From Paenarthrobacter aurescens TC1 (GTDB lineage: Bacteria > Actinomycetota > Actinomycetes > Actinomycetales > Micrococcaceae), in NCBI GenBank assembly GCA_000014925.1, contig CP000474.1:3100001-3164000 (forward strand): a DNA stretch of 64,000 nucleotides, read 5' to 3'. Under the pieces are notes generated by a model. The model searched no databases, was not told the origin of the DNA, and worked only from the letters and a program-made list of their open reading frames with translations. A program made the translations under genes and the position numbers. Shown here piece by piece: positions 52,545-62,485 of the stretch. How positions within the stretch are numbered: the first letter of the stretch is position 1; each line of letters begins with the position of its first letter.

Positions 52545-54179
52545 TCAGTGGATCAGGCCGTGCTCAAAGGCGTAGCCGGTCGCGGCCGCCCTGGAGGGCA
52601 CCGCGAGTTTGGAAAGAATGTTGCTGACGTGCCGGGCTACCGTCTTTTCGCTGAGGTAAAGCTCACGGGCGATGGTCCGGTTGGCATTGCCGCCCGCGAT
52701 CAGGCGCAGGACTTCAAGTTCCCTGCTGGTCAACGGAGATGCGTCCACGCTCGTTTCGCCAGTCAATTCCAAAACATCTGCTGCTGCCGGAGTTGCCCCG
52801 AGATCGGCGAAGTCTGCTTTTGCGGCTTCAAACTCCATCGCAGCAGAGTCCTGGTCGCCCAGCAACTTGCAGGCACGGCCCGCCAGCACCCTGCAGCTGG
52901 CGGCGCCAAAGGGGGCCTCTAGGCTGTACCAAAGACGCCAAGCTTTCCTCGCCGCGGCCAGGGCCGCATGGGGATTTCCTTCGGCGAGCAGCACGTTGGC
53001 TTCAGCCTGGGCAGCGATAGCCTGTTCCAAGGGCCTGCGCGCGTCCCTGACCGGTGCCGCGAATTCGTCGGCCGCTGCGCGTGCCGCTTCAAGATCGCCG
53101 GCGGCAAGCTCGATGTCCACCACCGCAGGGAGCAGTCGACGGCGGTTGGCAGGATCCGCGCCGGACATCGCTCGGCGCACCATGGATTGGGCTTGTGCTG
53201 CCTTGTGCTGCCTGACGAGCATGAGGGCCAACCCCGGCAGTGCTTCGAAGCCGGTCTCGGCGGCTTTGGCATAGGCCGAGGCCGCTTCTTCATCAAGGCC
53301 GGTCAGGCGAAAGAGCTCGCCTTGAAAGTACCAGGCGCCCCAAGTCGCTTCGGGGTCGCCGTGTCGAGAACGGTCTTGGGCGATCTTGAGTGCCGCCATG
53401 GCTTCCTCCCAAGCTCCATGGAGGATGAACAACTCGGCCCTGTGCGTTTGGCATTGCCCGCTGAACATGACCATGTCAGGCTGCTGCCCGCACCAGCGTG
53501 CCAGCGCAGCCGTCCACTCGTGCGCGCGCTGCACGTCCAAGGTCAGGCGGCAGCTTCCGATCACAGCGCAGTAGATGATGCCCGAGGGGATGGGCGAGAC
53601 TTCCCCGGCGCTTACGGCGACCATCGCTTCGTCCAGGAAACCGAGGCCTTCATCGGGGAATCCCAAGTTGATCCGGGCAGTCCCAACGCCCAACTGCCCC
53701 AACGCCGTCAGGTCACGGTCGTGGAACCGCTGTCCCAAGGCCAAAGCGCGGCTGAAGAGCTCGTTGCTGGTCTCCGGATTCCCTCCATACAGTGCTCCCA
53801 GTGCTGTCGGGATCAGGACGTAGCCCTCGGCTTCCGTGGGGTCTACCATTCCGTCCAGCATGCGCTTGGCACGGGCCAACCAGCCGGAACCCCGCGCCTG
53901 TTCCCCGAGGTTCATGAGGTAGAGGACCAGCCACGCTGCACAGCGGGCCGCCCCTGCCATATCCCCCACGGTCACGTACTCGTCATGGGCTCTCGTCAGG
54001 TAGGCGACGCCCTCCGATTCCTTACCCAGGAGCATCGCCACGGATGCCACCAGCTCAATGTCTTGGGGAGGCAGACCACCCTCTGCGTCCGCGCGGGCAA
54101 GGCAATCCAGAGCATCGCTCCAGCGATGCTCTGAGAACGCCGAGCGTCCCAGGTCCAAGGCTGTGGCAGGCATCGTCAT
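52545..54179 (-). CDS. LuxR family regulator with N-terminal TPR-like region
   Basis: A 544-residue regulator. Residues 1-460 are helical TPR-like repeats with no P-loop, so it is not a full LAL/STAND ATPase. The C-terminal 65 residues are a LuxR helix-turn-helix: LTSRELEVLRLIAGGNANRTIARELYLSEKTVARHVSNILSKL. AAGGTGA precedes the first ATG closely; the third codon (ATG) has better spacing. It is followed by the SemiSWEET-like and monooxygenase genes, likely targets. Confidence 0.87.
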   Translation of the reverse strand: MTMPATALDLGRSAFSEHRWSDALDCLARADAEGGLPPQDIELVASVAMLLGKESEGVAYLTRAHDEYVTVGDMAGAARCAAWLVLYLMNLGEQARGSGWLARAKRMLDGMVDPTEAEGYVLIPTALGALYGGNPETSNELFSRALALGQRFHDRDLTALGQLGVGTARINLGFPDEGLGFLDEAMVAVSAGEVSPIPSGIIYCAVIGSCRLTLDVQRAHEWTAALARWCGQQPDMVMFSGQCQTHRAELFILHGAWEEAMAALKIAQDRSRHGDPEATWGAWYFQGELFRLTGLDEEAASAYAKAAETGFEALPGLALMLVRQHKAAQAQSMVRRAMSGADPANRRRLLPAVVDIELAAGDLEAARAAADEFAAPVRDARRPLEQAIAAQAEANVLLAEGNPHAALAAARKAWRLWYSLEAPFGAASCRVLAGRACKLLGDQDSAAMEFEAAKADFADLGATPAAADVLELTGETSVDASPLTSRELEVLRLIAGGNANRTIARELYLSEKTVARHVSNILSKLAVPSRAAATGYAFEHGLIH

Positions 54180-54294
54180 GGCTCACCTTGCGGCGACGAT
54201 GCACCCCGGTGACGCACCCAAGCCGCCGTATTAGCGTCAGGTTACCGCCGCCGTCGTACGCTCACAATAGCCGCCCCGCGCAAAGCCGCAGACA

Positions 54295-54329
54295 ACAAAA
54301 GCCCCGGTCAACGTGACCGGGGCTTTTGT
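54295..54329. terminator. groEL terminator (works in both directions)
   Basis: ACAAAAGCCCCGGTCA and TGACCGGGGCTTTTGT form a perfect 16-bp stem with an ACG loop, and both strands end in TTTTGT. It lies 12 bases after the groEL stop. Confidence 0.95.
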
Positions 54330-54340
54330 AAAACAGGCCG

Positions 54341-55966
<1,626 letters not shown>

Positions 55967-56039
55967 TCAAGACAGAAAACCCGCACCGCTGACGGGTTGG
56001 AATGATTCCAACGCGGCGGCGGTGCGGGGCTCCGGGAAG

Positions 56040-56336
56040 TTACTTTACGACGATCGCAAGGACGTCGCGGGCGGACAGAACGAGGTACTCGTTGCCGCCG
56101 GTCTTGACTTCGGTTCCACCGTACTTGGAGTAGATGACGACGTCGCCAACAGCTACGTCAACCGGTACGCGGTTGCCGTTGTCATCGAAGCGGCCGGGGC
56201 CGATTGCAACAACTTCGCCTTCCTGCGGCTTCTCCTGTGCGGAGTCCGGAATTACCAGGCCGGAAGCCGTGGTCTGCTCTGCTTCGAGCGGGCGAACAAC
56301 AATACGATCCTCAAGAGGCTTAATCGAGACCGACAC
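56040..56336 (-). CDS. groES: Co-chaperonin GroES
   Basis: A 98-residue lid protein of the GroEL ring: [28 protein letters not shown] opens the mobile loop region and [12 protein letters not shown] is the dome. GTG 56336 with AAAAGGAGAG 5 nt upstream is the start; a longer frame from ATG 56366 adds [10 protein letters not shown] and would contain the ribosome site. It leads the groES-groEL operon under two CIRCE elements. Confidence 0.96.
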   Translation of the reverse strand: MSVSIKPLEDRIVVRPLEAEQTTASGLVIPDSAQEKPQEGEVVAIGPGRFDDNGNRVPVDVAVGDVVIYSKYGGTEVKTGGNEYLVLSARDVLAIVVK

Positions 56337-56431
56337 TCGGACTCTCCTTTTCATGAGCTGATTCATGGACTAAGAACTAGGGTGCCGGAGCGTACAACCG
56401 TCGTCGCGGTGCCGGAAGACGCTTGGCGTGA

Positions 56432-56458
56432 TTAGCACCCTCCGGGGGAGAGTGCTAA
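56432..56458. promoter_or_regulatory. CIRCE element, proximal (HrcA operator)
   Basis: TTAGCACCC-N9-GAGTGCTAA differs from the consensus TTAGCACTC-N9-GAGTGCTAA at one base. It lies at and below the predicted transcription start of groES. Confidence 0.95.
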
Positions 56459-56462
56459 CAAG

Positions 56463-56491
56463 ACTCTATGTAAGCGTTAGCACTCGGTCAA
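56463..56491 (-). promoter_or_regulatory. groES promoter
   Basis: On the minus strand TTGACC (56486-56491) and TAGAGT (56463-56468) are separated by exactly 17 bases, a good housekeeping sigma promoter between the two CIRCE boxes. Confidence 0.75.
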
Positions 56492-56503
56492 GGTGAGTGC
56501 CAG
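56477..56503. promoter_or_regulatory. CIRCE-like element, distal
   Basis: TTAGCACTC-N9-GAGTGCCAG has a perfect left arm and two changes at the far end of the right arm. It overlaps the -35 box of the groES promoter. Confidence 0.85.
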
Positions 56504-56527
56504 CATTTCGTCATGGGTGAACGTTCG

Positions 56528-56890
56528 TCACCTGCCGGTGAGGTCGTCCAGATCGTAGTCTTCGCCGTCATCGTCTTCGTCCAGCGGAGCGTTGCCACGG
56601 TTCAGATACAGCACCACGGCGGCGGCAACGGCCACGACGCCGGAGATCACCAGCGTGATGATTCCACCGGTCCTGGCTCCGCTGTAAAGTTCGCGGATGC
56701 CTCGCGCTTCATCCGTGGCGTCATTGACGCTTTTGCCAGCGACGGAGTAGGTGGCGGCATTGAAGGAATCCAACGCGAAGATAATGACGAGCAGGCCGAT
56801 GCACACCACCGCGATCACTCCCCCTGCTATGAGGGCGGGGCGCGCGAATTTTGCCATGGTTGAGGGGTGCGGGGCTGCGTTGTCTTCCAT
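56528..56890 (-). CDS. Two-TM membrane protein with acidic tail, unknown function
   Basis: A 120-residue protein. TM1 is ALIAGGVIAVVCIGLLVIIFA, a loop with SVNDATDEARGIRELYSGARTGG follows, then TM2 (IITLVISGVVAVAAAVVLYL) and an Asp/Glu-rich end (EDDDGEDYDLDDL). No family recognised. ATG 56890 follows TAAGGT by 7 nt. It lies upstream of groES on the same strand but on the other side of the heat-shock promoter. Confidence 0.7.
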   Translation of the reverse strand: MEDNAAPHPSTMAKFARPALIAGGVIAVVCIGLLVIIFALDSFNAATYSVAGKSVNDATDEARGIRELYSGARTGGIITLVISGVVAVAAAVVLYLNRGNAPLDEDDDGEDYDLDDLTGR

Positions 56891-56903
56891 GAAAACAACC
56901 TTA
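56888..56903 (-). promoter_or_regulatory. -10 of the two-TM protein gene
   Basis: TAAGGT at 56898-56903, 7 nt before the ATG. Confidence 0.55.
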
Positions 56904-56944
56904 TCGGGCTGATTAGCCGGTCACGCTGTCAAGTGCCGCGCCGT

Positions 56945-56960
56945 TAGGCTTGATCCCATG
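56945..56960 (+). promoter_or_regulatory. -10 of the THUMP-like methyltransferase gene
   Basis: TAGGCT at 56945-56950, 7 nt before the ATG. Confidence 0.6.
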
Positions 56961-58187
56961 CCTCACGCACCGCAGGAACAGATCGCCCCCTTGCTGACCA
57001 CCGAAGGATGGGAACTTCTTGCCTCCCTGGGGCCCTACCGGGAGGCCGATTCGTTCAGCGTCAACGCGCACCTTCGGAAGGCCGGTCACTCCCCCGAACT
57101 CGTGGCCGCGGTGCTCACGCAATCCCGGCTGCGGACACGCGCAGAGGCAAAGTTCGGCGAGTTTGCCCGGCAGATGCTGTTCACCCAAGCCGGTTTGGAA
57201 CAGGCCACGCGATTGAACGTCGCAGCCCGGCACGCGGAGCGCTTTGCGAAGGCCGGCATCTCGCACGTTGCAGACCTCGGCTGCGGCCTTGGCGCCGATT
57301 CCATGGCGATGGCGTCAATGGACATTTCCGTGACCGCCGTTGAGATGGATGAAACCACTGCCGCCTGCGCCACCATCAATCTCATGCCCTTCCCGCATGC
57401 CACCGTGGTGCATGCGGATGCAACCTCCGTAGAGTTGGACGGGATGGACGGGGTATGGCTGGATCCTGCCCGCCGAACCACGTCCACGTCCGGAACCAAG
57501 CGGATTTGGGATCCTGAAGCCTTCTCTCCCCCGCTGTCCTTCGTAGAACGTCTGGCGGCGACCGGCCGCGCTATCGGCGTCAAGATGGGTCCCGGCATTC
57601 CCCACGACTCCGTGCCCCCAGGCTGTGAAGCCCAGTGGGTCTCAGTGGGCGGAGACGTCACCGAAGTGACCCTCTGGTTCAACGCTGTGGCGCGCCCCGG
57701 CGTGCGTCGGGCCGCGCTGGTGATCGGCAACCAGGGCGCCGCTGAAATCACCAGCGGCGCGGATTTCGACGGCGGTCCGGTGGCCGCCGTCGGGCCCGTT
57801 GAGGGCTTCCTCTACGAACCGGATGGTGCGGTGATCCGCGCAGGACTGGTGGCCGACGTCGCCGGAAGGCTGGGCGGGCACCTCGTGGACGAGCACATCG
57901 CCTACATCTGCGCCCCCGAGCTTCACGACACCCCTTTCGCCCGCGCCTTCAAGGTGCTTGAGGTGATGCCGTACAACGTCAAGGCCCTGAAGGCCTGGGT
58001 GAAGAACCAGGGCATCACTGTGCTGGACATCAAGAAGCGCGGCACTGCCGTGACGCCGGAAGAACTTCGGAAGCAATTGCTGCCTGCCAAGCCCGTCAAA
58101 GGCAAGGATGCGAAAACAGCCACCCTGGTCCTCACCAGGATCGGCGAGGAAAGAGTGGCTGTTGTCGTGGAGCCGGTGACGGCCTAG
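56958..58187 (+). CDS. Class I SAM-dependent methyltransferase, THUMP-like
   Basis: A 409-residue protein with a helical N-terminal part, a methyltransferase core with motif I VADLGCGLGADSMAMA, motif II TAVEMDETTAACATIN, and a DPAR active site (GVWLDPARRTT). The C-terminal part (VMPYNVKALKAWVKNQGITVLDIKKRG) is the THUMP-like domain. RNA methylation is likely; the target is unknown. ATG 56958 follows TAGGCT by 7 nt. It converges on the AroE-like gene with 4 bases between. Confidence 0.85.
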   Translation: MPHAPQEQIAPLLTTEGWELLASLGPYREADSFSVNAHLRKAGHSPELVAAVLTQSRLRTRAEAKFGEFARQMLFTQAGLEQATRLNVAARHAERFAKAGISHVADLGCGLGADSMAMASMDISVTAVEMDETTAACATINLMPFPHATVVHADATSVELDGMDGVWLDPARRTTSTSGTKRIWDPEAFSPPLSFVERLAATGRAIGVKMGPGIPHDSVPPGCEAQWVSVGGDVTEVTLWFNAVARPGVRRAALVIGNQGAAEITSGADFDGGPVAAVGPVEGFLYEPDGAVIRAGLVADVAGRLGGHLVDEHIAYICAPELHDTPFARAFKVLEVMPYNVKALKAWVKNQGITVLDIKKRGTAVTPEELRKQLLPAKPVKGKDAKTATLVLTRIGEERVAVVVEPVTA

Positions 58188-58191
58188 AGCG

Positions 58192-59004
58192 TCAGCGGCG
58201 CGAGAACTCCGAGGCTTCCCGGACCTGCTCGGCGCTAGGTCGCACACCCGTGTACAGGACAAACTGCTCCTCAGCCTGGATGGCGATGACCTCGGCACCC
58301 GTGATCACAGGCTTACCGGCGGAGCGTGCGGCGGAGATAAGGGGCGTCTCCGAAGGCAAGGCGACGACGTCGAACACCACCTGTGCAGCGGCGATCGTGG
58401 CGTCGTCGAAGGACTGGGCGGTTTCATCCGCACCTGCCATTCCCAGCGGCGTGACGTTAATGATGAGATCGGCTGTGGAGCCGTTGACGTCATCCTGCCA
58501 AGCGAAGCCGTAGAGATCTGCCAGCGCGCGGCCGGTGTCCTCGTTGCGGGCCACGATGGTGACGGCGGTGAACCCGGCGTCCCGAAGTGCTGCGGCTACG
58601 GCCTTCGCCATGCCGCCTGCACCGCGGAGGAGCACGCTGTGGCTGTTGGGAACCTGATGGTCCTTCAGCAGCCGGGCAATGGCGATGTAGTCCGTGTTGT
58701 AGGCAGTCAGCACGCCATTGTCGTTGACGATGGTGTTCACCGAATCGATGGCCTTGGCCGACGGGTCCATGACGTCAACCAGCGGGATGACGGCTTCCTT
58801 GTACGGCATGGACACCGCGGCGCCCCGGATCGGGAGGCCGCGGATGCCAGCCACTGCAAGGGCGATGTCCGCCGGGGCGAATGCCTTGTAGACAAAGTTC
58901 AGGCCGAGCAGATCGTACAAATAATTGTGGAACCTGGTCCCGATATTGCTGGGCCGGGCCGCAAGCGAAATGCACAGGGACATGTCTTTGTTCAGGATTG
59001 GCAT
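58192..59004 (-). CDS. Shikimate/quinate 5-dehydrogenase-like protein
   Basis: A 270-residue AroE-family enzyme. The substrate domain has SNIGTRFHNYLYDLLGLNFVYKAF and VSMPYKEAVIPLVD, where the family's lysine is kept; NAD(P) motif LLRGAGGMAKAVAAAL and NVTPLGM follow. It lacks the N-terminal GxPxxHSxSP block of AroE, so it is a paralogue with uncertain substrate. ATG 59004 (MPILNKD) is used; ATG 59025 in frame is possible. Confidence 0.8.
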   Translation of the reverse strand: MPILNKDMSLCISLAARPSNIGTRFHNYLYDLLGLNFVYKAFAPADIALAVAGIRGLPIRGAAVSMPYKEAVIPLVDVMDPSAKAIDSVNTIVNDNGVLTAYNTDYIAIARLLKDHQVPNSHSVLLRGAGGMAKAVAAALRDAGFTAVTIVARNEDTGRALADLYGFAWQDDVNGSTADLIINVTPLGMAGADETAQSFDDATIAAAQVVFDVVALPSETPLISAARSAGKPVITGAEVIAIQAEEQFVLYTGVRPSAEQVREASEFSRR

Positions 59005-59042
59005 TCCCCCATTAAACACGCCCATTTATCAGCGACGTGCGG

Positions 59043-59165
59043 TTAGCCCTGCCGCGCCTTCATCCGTGGGTTGTTCTTGTTGATGACGAACGTCCGTCCA
59101 CGCCTGCGGACAATCTGCGCACCGGGGATCTTCTTGAGGGCACGCAGCGAATTCCTGACCTTCAT
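59043..59165 (-). CDS. rpmJ: Ribosomal protein L36, zinc-independent (YkgO) form
   Basis: Forty residues: [20 protein letters not shown], then [20 protein letters not shown]. The cysteines and histidine that bind zinc in normal L36 are missing, which marks the C-minus form that replaces L36 when zinc is scarce. AAAGGAG lies 7 nt before the ATG. It is 29 bases after the CobW-like gene under a Zur-type box, so the pair is a zinc-starvation operon. Confidence 0.95.
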   Translation of the reverse strand: MKVRNSLRALKKIPGAQIVRRRGRTFVINKNNPRMKARQG

Positions 59166-59194
59166 GGTGTTTCTCCTTTGGTTGGGTGTTTGGT

Positions 59195-60340
59195 TTAAAG
59201 GGCGTCGCTGAGTTCCAGGGGGTCGTCCCAGACGCCGAAGTCCTGCTTCATTTCAGCCTGGGTGAGTTGGCAACTGTCCAGGAGGTCGCGAAATTCCCGG
59301 GCGTCGATGTCCTCCGAACGGCCGGTGATCGCCAGCACAGTTCCACGGTCGCCGTGGCTGGGGTGCCAGTCCAGGACAGAGTCGACGTCGGCACCCGTCT
59401 TTCCGGGGTGTGCGTGGCCAGGTTCGGCCGAGTCCGCCAGCCATTTCCCGGTACTTTCGAGCCAGACCCGCGGCCCAATACCTTGGACGGCGATCCGCGT
59501 TTTCGGCGCGGATGCGATCCAAAGACGGCCACGCAGCCAGTGCGTTCCAGCCGCCAATTGGGGCAGTGCTTCACGGAAACGTCCCGGATGCAGCGGACGG
59601 CCCGCCCTGTGCAGCACCGTGCGGAAGGAACCCTCCGCTTCAATGACGGGCACCCGCACCACGCCGGGCCGGTTACGGGCCGCTGCCTCGGCGTCGTCGA
59701 AGCAGCCCGGCCGGTATTCGTCAGCGGCGCCAACAACGCCGGCATGGGACGCCAGCTGGCCGAGTAGTTCGACACCGAGCAGCCACTGCGCGGAACCTTC
59801 GCGAGGATCACCGGTGAGCACAGCCCCCAATCCAGGGTGCACCATGACGGTGTCCACCTGCCCGAACTCGCCGATCAGAAATTCTCCGCTGGTGCGCTCA
59901 TCAGTGGGCATGGAGGTGAAACCGGATTCGAACAGCGTGTGACGGTCCCATATATGGTCGTCCAGGTCTACCGGGTCCAGGGCCAGCACGGCGTTGTCGA
60001 TCACAGCCGGGCGACTCAGGCCACGCCGCAGCTCGGTAACGGCCATCCCGGCCGCAACGCCGGGCGGGAGGCCCAGCACTACGTGGTCGAAACCGCATGA
60101 GGCGAGACGTTCCGCCGTCGGGACTACGTCCAACCTGACAGTGCAGCTGAGGCAACCATGCTCCAGCTGTGTGGTTTCGCGCTCGAACAGCTGACCGTCC
60201 CGGTAGACGCGACGCAGGACCAAGGAGCCATCCAGCAGATCGTGAAGGACCACCACGGAGTTGGTGTGGGTTTGGCCGAGCCTGGCAGCGGCTGACTCCC
60301 GGCATTGACTGTCCAGTGAACTGACGACTGTGAGATGCAT
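59195..60340 (-). CDS. CobW-like zinc-homeostasis protein without P-loop
   Basis: A 381-residue protein with the CobW-family layout: [21 protein letters not shown] is the metal motif (CLSC where typical members have CxCC), and the C-terminal CobW domain contains [10 protein letters not shown]...[13 protein letters not shown]. The N-terminus ([19 protein letters not shown]) lacks the GxxGxGKT P-loop, so GTP hydrolysis is doubtful. ATG 60340 follows TAGAAT by 6 nt. A Zur-type box fills the promoter spacer. L36 follows in the operon. Confidence 0.85.
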   Translation of the reverse strand: MHLTVVSSLDSQCRESAAARLGQTHTNSVVVLHDLLDGSLVLRRVYRDGQLFERETTQLEHGCLSCTVRLDVVPTAERLASCGFDHVVLGLPPGVAAGMAVTELRRGLSRPAVIDNAVLALDPVDLDDHIWDRHTLFESGFTSMPTDERTSGEFLIGEFGQVDTVMVHPGLGAVLTGDPREGSAQWLLGVELLGQLASHAGVVGAADEYRPGCFDDAEAAARNRPGVVRVPVIEAEGSFRTVLHRAGRPLHPGRFREALPQLAAGTHWLRGRLWIASAPKTRIAVQGIGPRVWLESTGKWLADSAEPGHAHPGKTGADVDSVLDWHPSHGDRGTVLAITGRSEDIDAREFRDLLDSCQLTQAEMKQDFGVWDDPLELSDAL

Positions 60341-60350
60341 GCGTTTATTC

Positions 60351-60371
60351 TATTGAGAAGCATTCTCAATA
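60351..60371. promoter_or_regulatory. Zur-type operator inside the CobW-L36 promoter
   Basis: TATTGAGAA-GCA-TTCTCAATA is a perfect 21-bp palindrome of the TGAnAATnnTTnTCA type. It fills the spacer between TTGCTA (60370-60375) and TAGAAT (60347-60352) on the minus strand. Confidence 0.85.
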
Positions 60372-60428
60372 GCAAATGACCGGCCCTCTCCCGTAAGGCC
60401 CCAGCAGCAACCTGTGTTCCCGCTGCAT

Positions 60429-60463
60429 TAGACTTGATCCGACCGCTGGCGGCCCCACAGCGG
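60429..60463 (+). promoter_or_regulatory. Probable promoter and leader hairpin of the ligase gene
   Basis: TAGACT (60429-60434) is a -10 candidate. CCGCTG (60443-60448) and CAGCGG (60458-60463) form a 6-bp hairpin in the leader of about 60 nt. Confidence 0.45.
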
Positions 60464-60503
60464 GGAACCGTGCCCGGCAGAGACAAGACAATGAGGGGAC
60501 TAC

Positions 60504-61655
60504 GTGCAGATTGATTTTGCGCCATCCAGGCAATCGACACTGGGTGTGGAATGGGAGTTGGCGCTCGTCAATGCACGCACCGGGGAATTGGTATCAGTGG
60601 CCAACGACGTCCTGAAGGGCGTCGCAGCGAACCACCCCGACCTCAACGAGGACGACGAACACCCCCATATCAAGCGCGAGCTGCTCCTCAACACGGTGGA
60701 ACTGGTCACCGGCATTTGCGAGACCGTCAAGGACGCCAAAGAGGACCTCAGCCGATCCCTCGCCGCCGTCCGTGAAGTCACCGATCCCATGGGCGTGGAA
60801 GTATTCTGCGCAGGCAGCCACCCGTTCAGCCCTCCCCTGCTCCAGCCCGTAACGGACAAGGAGCGCTACGCCAAACTGATCGAGCGGACCCAATGGTGGG
60901 GACGCCAAATGGTGATCTACGGCGTTCACGTCCACGTGGGCATCGACCACCGGGACAAGGTCCTTCCCATTCTGGACGGCCTGGTCAACTACTTCCCGCA
61001 CTTCCAGGCCCTGTCTGCCTCCAGCCCTTACTGGGCTGGAGAAGAAACCGGCTACGCGTCACAGCGCGCACTCATGTTCCAGCAGCTTCCCACTGCCGGG
61101 CTTCCCTTCCAGTTCGAAACATGGGAAGCCTATGAGTCCTACGTCCAGGACATGTTCACCACAGGTGTCATTGATGCGACGTCGGAAATCCGTTGGGATA
61201 TCCGGCCGGTGGCGAACCTGGGCACTATTGAAATGCGCATCTGCGACGGCTTGGCCACCCTTGAAGAAGTAGGCGCCATCGCTGCGCTGACGCAATGCCT
61301 GGTGGACGAGTTCTCCTCCATCCTCGACGCCGGCGGCAGCATCCCCACCATGCCCCCATGGCATGTGCAGGAGAACAAATGGCGTGCCGCACGCTACGGC
61401 ATGGAAGCGATCATCATCCTCGACGCCGAGGGCAACGAGCAGTTGGTCACGGAGCACCTCGCGGAAACCGTCTCGCGGCTGGAACCCGTGGCAGCCAAGC
61501 TCGGCTGCTCGGAAGAACTGGCCGACGTCTTGAAGATCATCCAGCGCGGAGCAAGCTACCAGCGCCAGCGCCGCGTCGCCGCAGAACACAACGGAGACCT
61601 GCAAGCAGTGGTGATGGACCTCGTGCAACAGATGCGCAAGGGGCCTGACGCTTAG
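60504..61655 (+). CDS. Carboxylate-amine ligase, glutamate-cysteine ligase 2 (YbdK) family
   Basis: A 383-residue ATP-dependent ligase. STLGVEWELALVN is the N-terminal substrate/metal block, VHVHVGIDH and RPVANLGTIEMRICD are the conserved GCS2 segments. YbdK has weak gamma-glutamyl-cysteine ligase activity; as actinobacteria use mycothiol, the true product is unknown. GTG 60504 has GAGGGG 5 nt upstream. Its 3' side borders a stretch of gene debris. Confidence 0.9.
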   Translation: MQIDFAPSRQSTLGVEWELALVNARTGELVSVANDVLKGVAANHPDLNEDDEHPHIKRELLLNTVELVTGICETVKDAKEDLSRSLAAVREVTDPMGVEVFCAGSHPFSPPLLQPVTDKERYAKLIERTQWWGRQMVIYGVHVHVGIDHRDKVLPILDGLVNYFPHFQALSASSPYWAGEETGYASQRALMFQQLPTAGLPFQFETWEAYESYVQDMFTTGVIDATSEIRWDIRPVANLGTIEMRICDGLATLEEVGAIAALTQCLVDEFSSILDAGGSIPTMPPWHVQENKWRAARYGMEAIIILDAEGNEQLVTEHLAETVSRLEPVAAKLGCSEELADVLKIIQRGASYQRQRRVAAEHNGDLQAVVMDLVQQMRKGPDA

Positions 61656-61743
61656 GCGAATTGCCACAGAGGCAGGTGACGCGATTGACGAGACTTACGG
61701 GGACTGCACTTTGCAGGACGCCTTCGACGGGTCTCGTTTCGTC

Positions 61744-62205
61744 CTAGGCGCCGAAGAGCTTCTTGCTGATGAAGTTGTTTCGCCTGGTCGATTTCGTTGG
61801 GTGTGCCGGCTTTGCGATTCTGCCATTCGTGCTGAGGGAAAACACCTGCGCCTTCACCGATGAACCCCAGAGCGGACGGTGCTGCATGCCCGCCGTCGTA
61901 GCCGGGGCCGCCGAGCCAACCGGCTTTGCGCTGCTGATAGCCGTTACGGTTCGCGTCGCCGACGAGGGTTGAGACGACATGGCCCTTGGCCGATACGGGG
62001 TGCCCGTCGCCGTCCATCGTGACCATGAACGTGTTCTGCAACCCACCATCGACCTGGACAACGACGTTGTACGTGACGTTGGGCACGGGCTTGTTCAGCT
62101 CCACGGACCAGGCACCTCTGACTCCGGCGTAAGTGTTAGCTGAACTTAGCCGTCCACCCGTGACTGGTGTCGTTCGTACTAGGCTCCGAAGAGCTTTTTG
62201 CTGAT
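61744..62205 (-). pseudogene. Broken nuclease-type toxin tail with duplicated C-terminus
   Basis: One frame reads SSANTYAGVRGAWSVELN, VDGGLQNTFMVTMDGDGHPV, then GYDGGHAAPSALGFIGEGAG and FPQHEWQNR, which recalls DNA/RNA non-specific endonucleases (DGGH plus a later Asn). It has no start codon of its own. Another frame ends ISKKLFGA-stop at 61744, and the same tail (IFAKISKKLFGA-stop) ends at 62180 upstream of the module. This looks like a displaced cassette at the end of a lost polymorphic toxin gene. The nuclease match is by pattern only. Confidence 0.45.
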
Positions 62206-62269
62206 CTTGGCGAAGATGCCGGAAGTGGGCCATCGGAAACGACGCTGATCCACTGGTGGCAGACCTTCG

Positions 62270-62359
62270 GGTTGCGACAAAGAGGACTGCAAAGGCCGCA
62301 ACGTCGTCAAGCGCAAGTTCAACACCTTCAAGCAGTGGCAGGCTCGGACTGTGCAGTAG
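62270..62359 (+). pseudogene. Possible IS5-family transposase C-terminal relic
   Basis: Twenty-nine codons ending in TAG contain RNVVKRKFNTFKQWQAR, close to the RNVVERxFNxLKQWR end of IS5-type transposases. No terminal repeats or further transposase sequence were found. Confidence 0.35.
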
Positions 62360-62485
62360 GACATTCCCCCCACTCACCAGCCGCAGCGGCACGGTCCGCA
62401 GAGCCGATCGAGCATCCGGCTGCGAGCTCGAGGGGTCGGTCCCGACGACTAGTTTCGGCCATGGCGCCTGCCCTGATGGAGAAGC

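Larger units (their letters stand above)
61656..62485. other. Gene debris between the ligase gene and tsaD
   Basis: These 830 bases hold no intact gene. They contain a broken nuclease-like sequence on the minus strand, two copies of a short C-terminal tail, and a possible transposase end on the plus strand, described in separate entries. Confidence 0.7.
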
